Shown: positions 10,803 to 22,199 of the stretch, one piece after another
Layout of the letters: each line of letters opens with the position of its first letter
Position numbering within the stretch: the stretch's first letter is position 1
Assembly (NCBI GenBank): GCA_016758905.1
Contig: JAEPQZ010000016.1
Location: 124,001-188,000, forward strand
Direction of reading: 5' to 3'
Origin: Umbelopsis isabellina
Lineage: Eukaryota; Mucoromycota; Umbelopsidomycetes; Umbelopsidales; Umbelopsidaceae
DNA: 64,000 nucleotides
Program-made: the position numbers and the translations under genes
Notes under the pieces: generated by a model
The model's database searches: none
Told to the model about the DNA's origin: nothing
What the model saw: the letters and a program-made list of their open reading frames with translations, nothing else

Positions 10803-13431
10803 TTAATGCTGTCGCCGGACATTAGGCCGCTTCCCCAAAGCCATGCTAACCGCAACTGCTTCCAAGAGTATGAACCCAAGCGCCATTGACTTAGCTTGGC
10901 GAGTACCTTGATATTCAGGTGACTAAGGTGTGTTCTTATGTTCAGGTGTACAGGATGTTCGTTGATTATCAAAAGTTGAACCCATTATTAAAGTAATATT
11001 GTAACTGTATCTTTCCTCTGTTTTATCTAAATTTTTCTTAAACATTTCGCACAAGGCTAGATTTCTAAGTTTGCATTATACAGACATCAAAGCAAACTTT
11101 CTTCAAAAATGACACTGACAGTAAGAGCCTCAAGGTATTTCATACGAGTGTGATTTGTTTAAAATATCGCTCCGTTAAAGCGTCAGAATTCAAAGTATTG
11201 GCTTTATCGTATTTGAATCATATCACTAGCAATACCTTGGTTATCCCCGCATTACTTTCATGCAATATGGAGGGTGCAGATGTGCTTGAGTAGTATTGAA
11301 GCAATTATGATTACTATCTGGTTGCCATATCAATAGCATTCGCTGTAATGCACACTCTAGGCTTTAGGACAGTGGATTTCAATGTCTTTGACAAGTATTT
11401 TAATTTGGGTTAAGCATACAAAGCATACACGTACGATGCATAAAAGATAGTTATGCGTGCTGATACATGCGGTTTGGAGTTGGACAGCGATCTCAAATGT
11501 ATGCATCACTTCAATGAGTAAATGTAACCCATTTGTATTACCTAATGGTATGCTGTGGCTGGTATGGCCGTTGAATAATTACAGCTACGTGAAAATGCAA
11601 TACTTAATCAATAGTCGGTCCTGCTATATTGTCACGTACGCATGTAGGTTCTAGGCTGTCCGTGCGAATCTCGACGTTAAGACCAGAACCAATACTCAAT
11701 GGCTGTAGACACCGATTGCAATTGTAGAATTATGATCCGCAACACCATTGTATGACTTATATGTACCTATATGTACTATAGTAGGACTATCAGGAGAGGT
11801 AATTTTCTAAATTGCCTAGGCAAAATGCAATTAAGATTGTATCTCAGATAAGTGCGAATGGGGCGGCAAATGTTAACCCATTTTTAACGTATAGATGAAT
11901 ATTTGTCAGACAAGTGCATTATGGAAGCTAGACACCATATGTGTATCATTTCTTAGACCTGTTCTCAGGTGTAATGTGCTTATGTACTATCGATACTCTG
12001 TGTCGTCTTGCTCTGAACTTTGCAGCAGCTGTGGCAAATGACAACCGAGAAGTGAATACGTAGAAGAGCACTCAACGATTCGTCCTGTTAATATATAAAG
12101 CAATTACATAGCAATCATTTGCACAATCATCGTCATTTCTTCTCTGGGTTTTCATCGAAATTGCTCGAATGAACGCAAATTCACCTTTCAAAGACTACGG
12201 TGATTACATGGCCCGTAGACACAAATCAAGTATCGCGTACTAACATTGTATGTAGTGAAAACATTTTGAGAATATTAACTTAAACGCGGGCAGCCGAACA
12301 TATATACCAAGTTTGATGAAGAACAACGGAGTCTTAATATGCACTCCTGCAAAAGGTGCAAGCTGTTTTCATATAGCAGACTACATAGGATAATGTGAAC
12401 GAATAATTAGTCCAAGCTCAAACTGGTATCCTGAAATACTCTCTACAGAGCAACGACGGTAACACAAAAAGGGTATTAACGCGTTATTACCGAGGAAATT
12501 CCATACAACTCCCTTATCTTTGCTTTTTTCTTGTTAGCGACCCTTTTAGGAAATCTAGATTTCTCTGGTCGAAGCAGGTTTCAGCATGTGGATAAGCCAT
12601 AGTTTTAGATGCACGAATAAGCATTACGAAACTATAGCAATGAATATGGAACTATTGATGGCCAACAGCATGCAGACTTTAGACTGGCAGTCGTGAATTC
12701 AAACGAGGCCGCTTCTTCGGCTTGGCTGCCAATATCTACTAGGTTCGAGCAAGATTGCTGTATGCGAAAAATCTCTTTAGTGAGTTTGCTTAAAAGTTCC
12801 TCAAAACCGAAGAATGATAATAAAATACAATAACTCTCTGGCAGAATGAATTTTCTATTCATCAGCAGTTGTGGTTATCTGCTCGTTACTTTGAATCATT
12901 TGAATATGAGTGCATTAACATATGCTTTACATTGTATTTCGGATGAGTGATCGCTAGCGGAGATTTTCCACGTGATGACCCCGCTCCGCACTCGCCCGTA
13001 ATGCTGTACTACCAGTCACCAATCCGGTGGCGAGTTGAGATAGCATCGTTTAGGTAGCCTTCTGGCTTTTTTTCGCTCCCATTATCTGTTATAGACTAAT
13101 CAGCTTATAAGATTACTATATATATGTATACAAATATATACACCATATAAGTACAGTAGCATTATATAAATTCATCTTGGACGATAATCATGACAATTTG
13201 CTCCTTTCGCCACCGTAATTAAATTTGCTTAATAGTTATGTGAAGGAAAAAAAATGGGCAAGCCAATTTTCCGTAAATTTTCAGACCCCACTTTGATGTT
13301 TAAATTCATCTTTGGATCTCCTCTGAGTTAAGACTATCTACGAGCAAAGATATGAAAAGTTCACATGCGTTGAGCCATGGAATTACAAGAAGTGAGTATT
13401 TGTACCCTCTTGGGCGTTTATAGCATCCTTT

Positions 13432-13452
13432 GATAAGGCTTTAGCTCTTATC
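13432..13452. promoter_or_regulatory. Inverted pair of GATA motifs upstream of the purine permease
   Basis: GATAAG at 13432-13437 and CTTATC at 13447-13452 face each other about 190-210 bp before the AzgA start. AreA/Nit2-type GATA factors bind such pairs in nitrogen-regulated fungal permease promoters. The role here is inferred. Confidence 0.5.
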
Positions 13453-13545
13453 TTGTTGTAAAAGCCCATACTATACTACCATTTTGGGAAGAAGACAAGT
13501 AAAAAAAGTTGAACCCCAGCCGAGGTGAACCAAAAATTTTTTTGA

Positions 13546-13551
13546 TATAAA
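13546..13551 (+). promoter_or_regulatory. TATA box of purine permease gene
   Basis: TATAAA 96 bp before the start codon, followed by a CT-rich stretch. Confidence 0.45.
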
Positions 13552-13641
13552 TTGAAACCATCATAGCTTTGTGGATCTCATTGCTTTTCGCTTGCTTTCG
13601 CCACTCTACTCTTGCTTTTTACCCCCTCCTCTGTTTTCTCC

Positions 13642-15559
13642 ATGACTGCTTGGATGGACAAGTTGAACGACCGAGTCGCTCGCTCGGCTTTCGGCCGTTA
13701 TTTCCAATTGGAAGGCTCGGGTCACCGAAGAGAACGTAAAGGTACTCTCTTCACCACCGAGATCAGAGCCGGTCTTACAACGTAGGTTACCGTCCTTGCC
13801 CTCCCCCAACAAAAAGTAACCTCATAACAGTTTTACTAATTGTTGTACTGTTTGATGTGTGCATATTGTGCTTTTGATAGTTTCTTTGCCATGGTAAGTG
13901 AACTTAACTGGAATAGGATTGATGAAAACGCCCACTTGCCACCTATAGTTTTTTTTTAACCACTCATGTATTTACCAGGCCTACATTATCTCGGTAAACG
14001 CCAGCATCATCAGTGACACTGGTGGTACTTGTGTCTGCAATGGCACCACCGCCGACCCCACCTGCGACAATGATACCGACTATATGAACTGCGTCTACAA
14101 CATCAAGCTTGATCTTATCACCGCCACTACCGCTGCTGCCATCATCTCCACCTTTTTGATGGGCGTTCTCGCTAACCTTCCTCTTGGTTTGGCTCCCGGT
14201 ATGGGTTTGAACGCCTACTTCACCTACACTGTCGTTGGATACCACGGTACTGGCAAGATTTCTTATGAAACCGCACTGGCTGCTGTGTTCATTGAAGGTA
14301 TTATCTTCTTTGTCTTGTCCATCCTCGGTATCCGTCAATGGTTGGCCCGTATCATCCCCATGAGCATCAAAATTGCTATGGGTTGTGGTATTGGTTTATA
14401 TCTTTGCTTCATTGGCCTCCAAAGCTCCGCTGGTATCGGTGTAGTCACTTTGGATACCGCCACTTTGGTTACCTTGGGTGGTTGTCCTGATGCTGCCAAG
14501 GATGCCAACGGTGTCTGCCTGTGGGGCCATATGACCAATGGAACTACCTACATGGGTATCTTAGGATTGATGATCATGGCCGTTCTGTTGTTGTACAGAG
14601 CTCGTGGTGCTATCTTGATCGCTATTGTCTTCATTGCTATCACCTCATGGCCCCGTATCAACGCCGTCACTTACTTCCCCTACACTGATGCTGGAGACCA
14701 AATGTTCGACTTCTTCAAGCAGGTTGTGACTTTCCGTCCCATTCAAGGAACATTGGGTAAATTCAACTTTGATTTGACCACCAGTGAAGTTTGGATCGCT
14801 TTGATCACTTTCTTGTACGTCGATATCATGGATACTACCGGTACTCTTTACTCCATGGCTCGTTATGGTGGATTTGTTGATGAGACTGGTGACTTTGAAC
14901 ACTCCACTTGGGCTTTCATGTGCGATGCCGTTTCCATCACCATTGGTTCATGCTTTGGTACTTCACCTTGTACTGCTTTCATTGAATCCGGTGCTGGTAT
15001 TTCCGAAGGTGGAAAGACCGGTATTACCGCCTTGACCATCTCATTCGGTTTCTTCGTTGCACTTTTCTTTGCTCCTATCTTTGCATCTTTCCCTCCATGG
15101 GCTACTGGACCTGCTTTGATCCTTGTTGGTTCTATGATGCTTTCCAGTGTTGGCAACATAAACTGGAATTATCCTGGAGATTCAATTCCCGCGTTCTTGA
15201 CCCTCGCCGTCATGCCCTTCACCTACTCCATTGCATATGGTGTCATTGCTGGTATCATCAGCTACATCATCATCAACGGATTCGTGTGGATCATGGACAA
15301 GATCACTTTTGGTCGCCTCAAGCCCGATTACAGCCAACGTGAACAATGGTGGGTTGGTACTTTTGATAAGCCTATCACCCCTACCTGGATCCGTTACTGC
15401 GTGGCCAAGGCTCAAGGCAAGGATTTTGATTTGCACGGCGATAATGTCTCTGAAAACAAGACTGTGGGCCAACCCGAAAACATCCCTACCGACTACTCGG
15501 CCGAGAAGGATGCTTTTGACAGCCCTGTCGCCATTCCTGAAGATGAATATCATCATTAA
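13642..15559 (+). CDS. azgA: AzgA-family adenine/guanine/hypoxanthine permease
   Basis: Three exons: 13642-13781, a 13-nt microexon 13881-13893, and 13979-15559, giving 577 residues. The microexon encodes FFAM plus a completed Thr. It restores the conserved EIRAGLTTFFAMAYIIS segment of the AzgA family; skipping it would shift the frame. The protein has about 12-14 membrane segments. It has the LPLGLAPGMGLNAYF motif, the DIMDTTGTLYSMA segment and SPCTAFIESGAGISEGGKTG, all diagnostic of the NCS2-related AzgA branch. It imports purine bases by proton symport at the plasma membrane. The cytosolic C-tail is acidic and ends in His. GATA motifs upstream fit nitrogen regulation. Confidence 0.93.
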
Positions 15560-16658
15560 ATTTTGGTGAGCAAGCCACCATCAAAAGGAAATGATTATAA
15601 TTGTTACATCTAGTTCCTTGCATCAAAAAATCTTATATTACACGTTTTTTTTTTTACCATTTCCCTTGTCCATTCCACTTCTGTCCTCAATGTATTTCTC
15701 CATGTCTCTATATATTTCCAATAATGTTTCAGTAATAATAAGAAAACTACACAGATGTGCTTTTCACTGCAAACCCTAGTGTGATTCTGTGGATTGATTG
15801 ATGTAAATGGTTAAGTGGCAGCAAACTATGGTTCATCAGCAGTGGCGACGTGCATCATTACGGTGATGGATCATCCTCAGCGTTTATGCTAGGGTTAGCT
15901 AGCAATATTTATTCATTTGCAGCACCATGCATTCAATTGCCCTTATAAGGGTTGATATAATTTATTCCCCTTCTAATTTATCTGTGCTGGGTCGGTTCCT
16001 CAATTCAAACATCTGGGCGGGTCTTGGTAAATAAAACACCACTGCGGCACTGAAGGACCATGATTTCACAAAGTTTTCCTTTGTATGTTTACATATAGAT
16101 GCCTACATATCTATGTTAGTGGGTGGAATGTGGGACGTCATTTGCCACCGCTAACTCAGATGTCAAGTATGATGGGATCAAATGTTTACAGTTGATTTGA
16201 TAGAGACAAACATTCGGGTAGCCAATTTTATTGGTTGGCTGGGACGTGGGGGAGGGTCGACCCTCAATGCCCAAGTCAAGAAATGTAATCCTCCCACGCG
16301 GTCTTCACCAACTTCGGACACTTATGCGTGAGCTCATTAAGCTACGTGACTCTTTCCGTCATCTTAGTTATGTATGATCCTCCGCTAAACACATAAATCC
16401 ACACCATCAAATTTGCTGCAAAGTCGTTTGGTTGGAGATGGTAAGATACAGTTTTTTATTCTATTCTTGCCTGCAACAAAAAATGAAAAAAAAGAAAGAA
16501 AAAAAAAAAAAAGGGATTTAATAATATAATGCTACAAGGGACCCGCGTGTTTAAACTATAAGGTTAAACGGGGGAAGAGGTGAAGAGGAAGAGAACAAGG
16601 AATTTTCTTTTTTTTGTAAAAAAAATAATAATAATCTTAATAGATGGCATCATAGAAT
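15560..16658. other. Convergent intergenic region, 1.1 kb
   Basis: Lies between the 3' ends of the purine permease and the mucin gene. It holds A- and T-homopolymer runs (for example 15646-15654 and 16487-16513). No coding signal was seen. Confidence 0.5.
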
Positions 16659-18794
16659 CTACCATTGCAAATTATTGTGAGGAGCGTTGTTAGTTTCTTG
16701 CATCATAGGAGCCGAGATGCTTTGGGCGATCATGCGACCTTGTTCGCGGTTTTCTTCCATGCGACGTTGCTTCTTGCGGCGATATGCACGCACCACGGCC
16801 ACAGTGAGACCAGCGTACAGCACGGTGGAGCCACCAACGGCAATGCCGACGATAGCACCCTTGGACAATCCAGGAGTTGAAGCGGTTTGACTGCTACCTG
16901 ACCCGGCTTGTTGGTTGGGGTCCAGAACCGGGGAAGCCGTGTTGGACGCCGACACCGCGTTGTTCTGTTGGACAGGGTACGTGGTATCGACTAAGGTAGC
17001 TAGTTGGCCGTTGGATGACGAAAACAACTTGCTGTTAGGGGAACGTAACTGTTCTTGCAAAGTGTCGACCATGTCGCCGGGAATACTCATGGTGACAATC
17101 ACTCCACCGGTGCTTGCATCTCGCTTGGACAAGCCATTGTTGCCAGCGCTAGTAATAGACACAACGATAATGTCGTCTACAGATGCATTGATGGCAGTCT
17201 CGACAAACAGAGGCAAAGCTTGGACAAACTCAGCAGTTAAAATGGGGTCAGATACCATTTCAGCGTACGAGATATAATTGAACTTGAGATTGGCTGGAGT
17301 ATTGCCGGCTATGAGATTAAAGTGATTTAGCATGTATGCGCTTTGTATGTTGTGTGGATCTCAAATGGCATTTTAAATATACTTACATGGAATGATAGCA
17401 TTCACATTGGGAGCAATGTACTGAGGAAGCGAGCCTGGGTTGGCAGTAGGTGTAGCAGTAGCAGTAGCGTTATTAACACTGAAGATGGCGCTAACAGCAA
17501 CACTGGTAGTCTGTGTTGCAGTTCCAGTTGCAGTGTTTGATCCAGTCGATAGAGTAAAACCACTCAACCAACTCATGGTCTGATAGTGATAAGTCGATGT
17601 AGGAGTGAATGACGTAGTACTAGAAGTGGTAGTGGTTGTAGAAGACTCTTGGCTGGTGGTGGTTGAGTGCGACGTGGTGGTGGTTGTCGTGGTTGGCTCG
17701 TCTGTAGTAGTAGTGGTGGTGGTGGTACTGCTAGTGGTAGTAGTTTCATCAGTGGTGGTTGGCTGGTCAGTGGTAGTGGTAGTGGTAGTGGCAGTAGTGC
17801 TGGTACTTCTATCTTCTGTAGTGGTGGTAGAGCTGGAAGTAACACTAGCGTCAGTACTAGCAGTTGTTGAGGACGACAATGTGCTGGTAGCATTGTGATG
17901 GTGGTGACTATGAGCAGTACTCGAGGTACCAACCAAGCTGTCAGTTGCATTGCGTGTAACGGTAGCAGTGGCAGAGTCAGTAATGGTCGAGTTATGGTGG
18001 TGGTGGTGGTGACCAGAGCTAGTAGGCGCAGTGGACAACGCAGTACCAGTAATTGTAGACGAAGCATTGTGGTGATGATGAGAAGATGCCAAAGATGCCG
18101 TAGACGACGCGTGATGATCGCTGCTGGTGGAGTGCTGAGAGAAAAGGCTGCTCAACAGACCGCCACCTGTGCTGGCAGCAGTCGAGGTACTATCTGAGGC
18201 TGATCCAATAGACGAAGCATGGTGATGGTGACTCGATGTGGCAGTGCTCAACAAAGATCCAGAGTGATGGTGACTACTATGATGAGTTGAGGACGATCCA
18301 GAGCTAGTAGTAGTTGAAGAACCGAGCAAACCGCCTAACAATCCACCATCAGTTGTAGAAGAAGACTCTGAAACATGGCTAGCAGCAGCATGATGACGTC
18401 CTGAAGAAGTTGGCTCAGAAGTCGTAGTGGACTGGTGATCGGTAGAGGTGGTTGTAGTAGTAGATGACGAACCACCGCCCAACAAACCGCCTAAAAGGCC
18501 GCCATCAGAAGATGATGCACTGTGACTGGAAGAATGGTGATGGGTCGAGGTGGTGGGCTCAGCAGTAGTAGCAGTAGAGTGATGATGTGTGGTGGTGGTG
18601 GTAGATGACGAATCACCGCCCAAAAGTCCACCTAAAAGGCCACCATCAGAAGATTTGGAGGAGGATGTATGATGGTGACTGATAGCCGATGAAGTTTCAG
18701 TAGTATGATGATGTATAGTAGTATAGGCTGTAGATGACAAGCTATCCGATGGATCCGACGACCGAGTATCAGTACTGGAGGACTTTTTATGGTG

Positions 18795-18825
<31 letters not shown>

Positions 18826-19118
18826 GTGTGGTGGTGGTGACCGGCACTGGAGGTAGTAGAATGATGATGGTGACTCGTGGTGGTATCACCGCCCAATAAA
18901 TCACCTAATAATCCTTGGTCGGTCGAGGAAGCCTATTTCAGGGGAAAAAGGGGGGAGGCAAAATGCCGATTAATTGTTTGTCTATCACCACCGAAATTAG
19001 TATGTGCAAGTCAACACACCTTTGAAGATGTCGAATGTTCAGCAGCATCGGCCATAACCATGGCGAGCAAAGTGGCTACGAACAGCCAAAAGAAGGGCAG
19101 GGGTTTCTTCTTCAACAT
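16659..19118 (-). CDS. MSB2: Msb2-like transmembrane signalling mucin
   Basis: Three exons (19020-19118, 17387-18932, 16659-17308) give 764 residues. Order: signal peptide (PFFWLFVATLLAMVMA); a ~480-residue Ser/Thr/His mucin domain; an Hkr1-Msb2 homology-like module; a single membrane helix near residues 699-721 (GAIVGIAVGGSTVLYAGLTV); a short basic cytoplasmic tail. The homology module is recognised by FNY, LPLFVETAINASVDDIIV and MSIPGDMVDTLQEQL, matching filamentous-fungal Msb2. Msb2 senses surface or osmotic cues and activates the filamentation MAPK cascade through Cdc42/Sho1. Unusual features are dense His clusters and four copies of a (S)DGGLLGGLLG unit in the mucin part. A different plasma-membrane mucin is possible, but the layout and module argue for Msb2. 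Confidence 0.82.
18790..18840. repeat. GTA/GTG trinucleotide microsatellite in mucin coding region
   Basis: An imperfect run of gta and gtg triplets on the + strand, encoding Thr and His runs on the minus strand near the N-terminus of the mucin domain. It is expected to be length-polymorphic. Confidence 0.7.
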
Positions 19119-19843
19119 GTCGAGGAGTAATTTGCACACACTTTTTTATAAGAATAGAAAAAAGATGAAATCAAAATAAGCACCTCTTCAATTGTTGGAG
19201 AGCAAAAGCTAGTTGAAGGAAGTGGGAAAAAGGGAAAGACTAACGAAAGAAACGACCAAGCAATTCCAGGCGGGATGGTAAAAAAAAAAAACCTTGGAAT
19301 TGGTTCACAATAATCAAATATAAAATGGGGTTTGTGCGAGCGAACCAGCGCTGAGCTGACTTGCACAACAGTGGTTTTTTTGCTGGGTCGCGAATATAAA
19401 AAGAAGAAATTTTTTATACAACGTATCACAACGTATATTGCACGGCAAGAGACCTGGGTAACCTAAACTCCCCTCCTTGAAATAAATGTCCATTTTTAGT
19501 CGTACGAACATCCCCATCATGAGATATATATATACTGATAATTTTATTTTCATTTCAATTTTTTTCATGGGCTTTGATGTAAAGGGGCGGCCGTCTGTTC
19601 TTTCAAAACTAATACTTTCCAAAAACTAGAAAAGAAAAGAAAAGAAAAGAAAAAAAAATAAAAAAGGAAGAAAAACCGATTCATTCCCTTTACGTTTTGT
19701 TGGTTGGTCAAATCCTAAACTAACTTTGGAAATCAAGTCGTTGGTTAATCCTTCATTGGGCTAAGTGTGCAAAAAAGAAATATGAGATTCTGTGCGCAAA
19801 CAGGATGGACCCACAAGGGCCTTTTATAAATAAATCTATGTTG
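19119..19843. other. Intergenic; mucin promoter and SR-factor 3' flank
   Basis: Homopurine/homopyrimidine runs (for example 19279-19290 and 19629-19660) upstream of the mucin start. No gene was supported. Confidence 0.45.
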
Positions 19844-21472
19844 TTACCTAACATCGCCTTCTTCATCACGAGGAGCGGGCGAACCAGACCGACTACGGTC
19901 AGAATAGCCATCTTTGGCCGGAGCAGGGCTTGCGCTGCGGCTAGCACTACGTTCACGGCGAGAGCTGCTACGCTTCTCGTCATCCCGCTCGCGGGACACA
20001 GAACGGTCAGGTGATGGGGTGCGACGACGACGGTCATCGCTATCACGATCACGGTCACGGCGAGAAGAACGACGAGGAGAACGTGATCTGGTGCGAGATG
20101 GAGAGCGACGACGGCTACGACGAGGAGGAGAGCGGCTGTCAGAGCGACTGCGTGAACGGCGGTTGGACCGACGGTCTCTCTCAGCCTGCATAAACAAAAT
20201 ATCGTGTTAGCAATGGGAAAATCATTTCTACCTTTGTCTTTCTGATTGTAATATAAATTTTCTACTTTACCTCACGAAGAGTCACTTCACGGCCATTCAA
20301 TTCTTGACCATCTAATCTCTCAAGAGCAGCCTTCATATCCGAGCGCGAACGGAATTCGACCACACTATACATGAAAAAAAAATTGATTAGCATTTGTTCA
20401 TGTTGTATCTCGTTGGTGACATATATCTATCTATATATATATGGATGCATGCATGCATGAACCACACGTTGTAGCAAAATAGATCGTACCCTTCACCATC
20501 ACGATCCTTGAGAATATCAGCAAAAGAAACTTCTCCAGCTTTGCGCATGAAGTCCTTGAGGTCCTGGAAACAGAAGAGCAAAAAGTCCCACAGTTATACC
20601 ACAGGGAGGAGAGAGCCAGGTCAGTTAAGGTCCTTTACAAGTTACAAACAAAGGAGGAAAGGAAGGTAGAAGAGAGAGAGGAGAGAGAGTGAGAGTGAGA
20701 GAGCACAGCGAGCGCCAGGATAAGCCCCATGGAATAACCACACTACTTTACCACCTTTTTTTTGGTTCATAGGGAATCAAAGCCATCTCGAAAGCACAAA
20801 GCCTACGACCGAGCCATCACAGAAAACCCCCGTAAACAGACTACTCATTATTTTTGCTCAGAAAACACAAAGTGGGGCCATTAAGGAAGAATGGGAAGAA
20901 AGGAAATGGGAGGGAGAGGCGGCGACGGAGAAGGGATGCGTTACCTGCCAGCTGGTTCCGGAAGCAATGCCATTGACGATCAAACGATATTGAGAGCGGC
21001 CTCTGCGTAAAAGTACGACAGGTGACGAGGAGAGCAAAGCATAATAAATTGGTAAGAAAATAGCGAGTTTGGAAAGGTAAGTGTCTGTATGCATGATTTA
21101 AACGTCAAAATGCCATTCGCATATCGAAAACTTACTCGTCGCGGCGACCACCACGGCCACCTCGATCCTCACGGCGGCGATTACCACGAGCAATTTCGAC
21201 GATAAGTCTAATGAATTATAGGTCGGTTAGTTAGCCTGCCACACTTAATGTGCATAGCGGCTCCGTTGAGAAAAGTACCTCTCGCCTAGGAATTCTTTGC
21301 CGTGGAAATCATATACGACATCTTCAGCATCTCTGTTGTCTCTAAATTCAACAAATCCAAAGCCATTTTTGAGGTTAATTTCGCGAATGTCGCCATATCC
21401 TCTAAACAATTTTTCGATATCACGATCTCTGCAATCGCGTGCAAGACGTCCTAAGTAAACTCTGGTTGACAT
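19844..21472 (-). CDS. SR splicing factor with two RRMs and an RS domain (Srp2/SRSF type)
   Basis: Six exons (21279-21472, 21136-21207, 20945-21002, 20490-20563, 20271-20364, 19844-20185) give 277 residues. RRM1 begins [14 protein letters not shown] and carries the RNP1 sequence NGFGFVEF. An Arg/Gly linker follows. RRM2 is a pseudo-RRM recognised by the SWQDLKD signature, created exactly at the exon 3/4 junction. The C-terminal ~110 residues are Arg/Ser-rich, the phosphorylated RS domain. I chose the ATG at 21472 because the upstream in-frame extension is not part of the family. The protein binds exonic enhancers and recruits the spliceosome in the nucleus. Intron 3 (20564-20944, 381 nt) is about five times longer than its neighbours. 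Confidence 0.92.
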
Positions 21473-22199
21473 ATTGTAAAGACCGGTTGAAAGAAGACGA
21501 ATTGGAGAATTATTTTTTGTTTTTGTTATTTTCTCAGCGGTCTTGTGTTTTTTGACCCGCAACACTTACCGGCCTGTAGTTTAGGCGGCTTGTAAATTTT
21601 TTTAACCGATCAACCAATCATGCACCAGTCTTAGTGCTTGGGTCCATTAGCTTGGATCTATACAACGTAATTTCCGTACAATTAACCTCAAAAAAAGAGG
21701 AAAACACCTGTATCAAACGATGTTCATAATTAGAACTTGCCTATCACTTCAAGATTCTGATCCTCGGCAGAGGAAAATAGAGTTAAGAAGTTGTGCATTA
21801 CTACATTTTTCTTGGTGCAAATACTTTGTTGTATTCACGAGACATCAGACAATGAAAGAAGCAACGACTGCTAGACGCTCCTTGTTCATCTAAGTGAACC
21901 TGAAGACAAATTTTCAATGCTCCGGCTTTTCAATTCAATAATTGATTGCTTCATCGCAAAAGTTTTGCTGATATCAGATCATTTTTTCACCTACTGCAAA
22001 ATGGACGCTATTATGTGTTGATTCAGTCATAATCATAGAGCAACAAATCACGATTCCTTATGATGTTATGATAGATAGCATGAGGTTGGCTACATAATTG
22101 TAACCTACAATGTTTTCCTTACTCAACTTTGTCACAGGCTTTAATTGCTCATTCTCATATGCCGTCGTAAAGGAAACATTTTTATCAGTGAATGCTGAT
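21473..22199. other. Intergenic, upstream of SR factor
   Basis: About 0.7 kb without a supported gene; presumably the SR-factor promoter plus the 3' flank of the small candidate gene at 22200. Confidence 0.4.

Larger units (their letters stand above)
10185..13641. other. Gene-free block of 3.5 kb
   Basis: By far the longest stretch without a supported gene in this window. The open frames in it (for example 10721-10972, 11457-11654, 12632-12862) lack codon bias, splice support and recognisable sequence. A compact hairpin lies at 10767-10802, and the last ~250 bp hold the AzgA promoter. I see no transposon ends or tRNA. Confidence 0.5.

Noticed and set aside
17605-17898. Val-rich open frame on the + strand across the mucin gene
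   Set aside because: It is the antisense shadow of Thr/His codon repeats in the mucin and has no independent signals.
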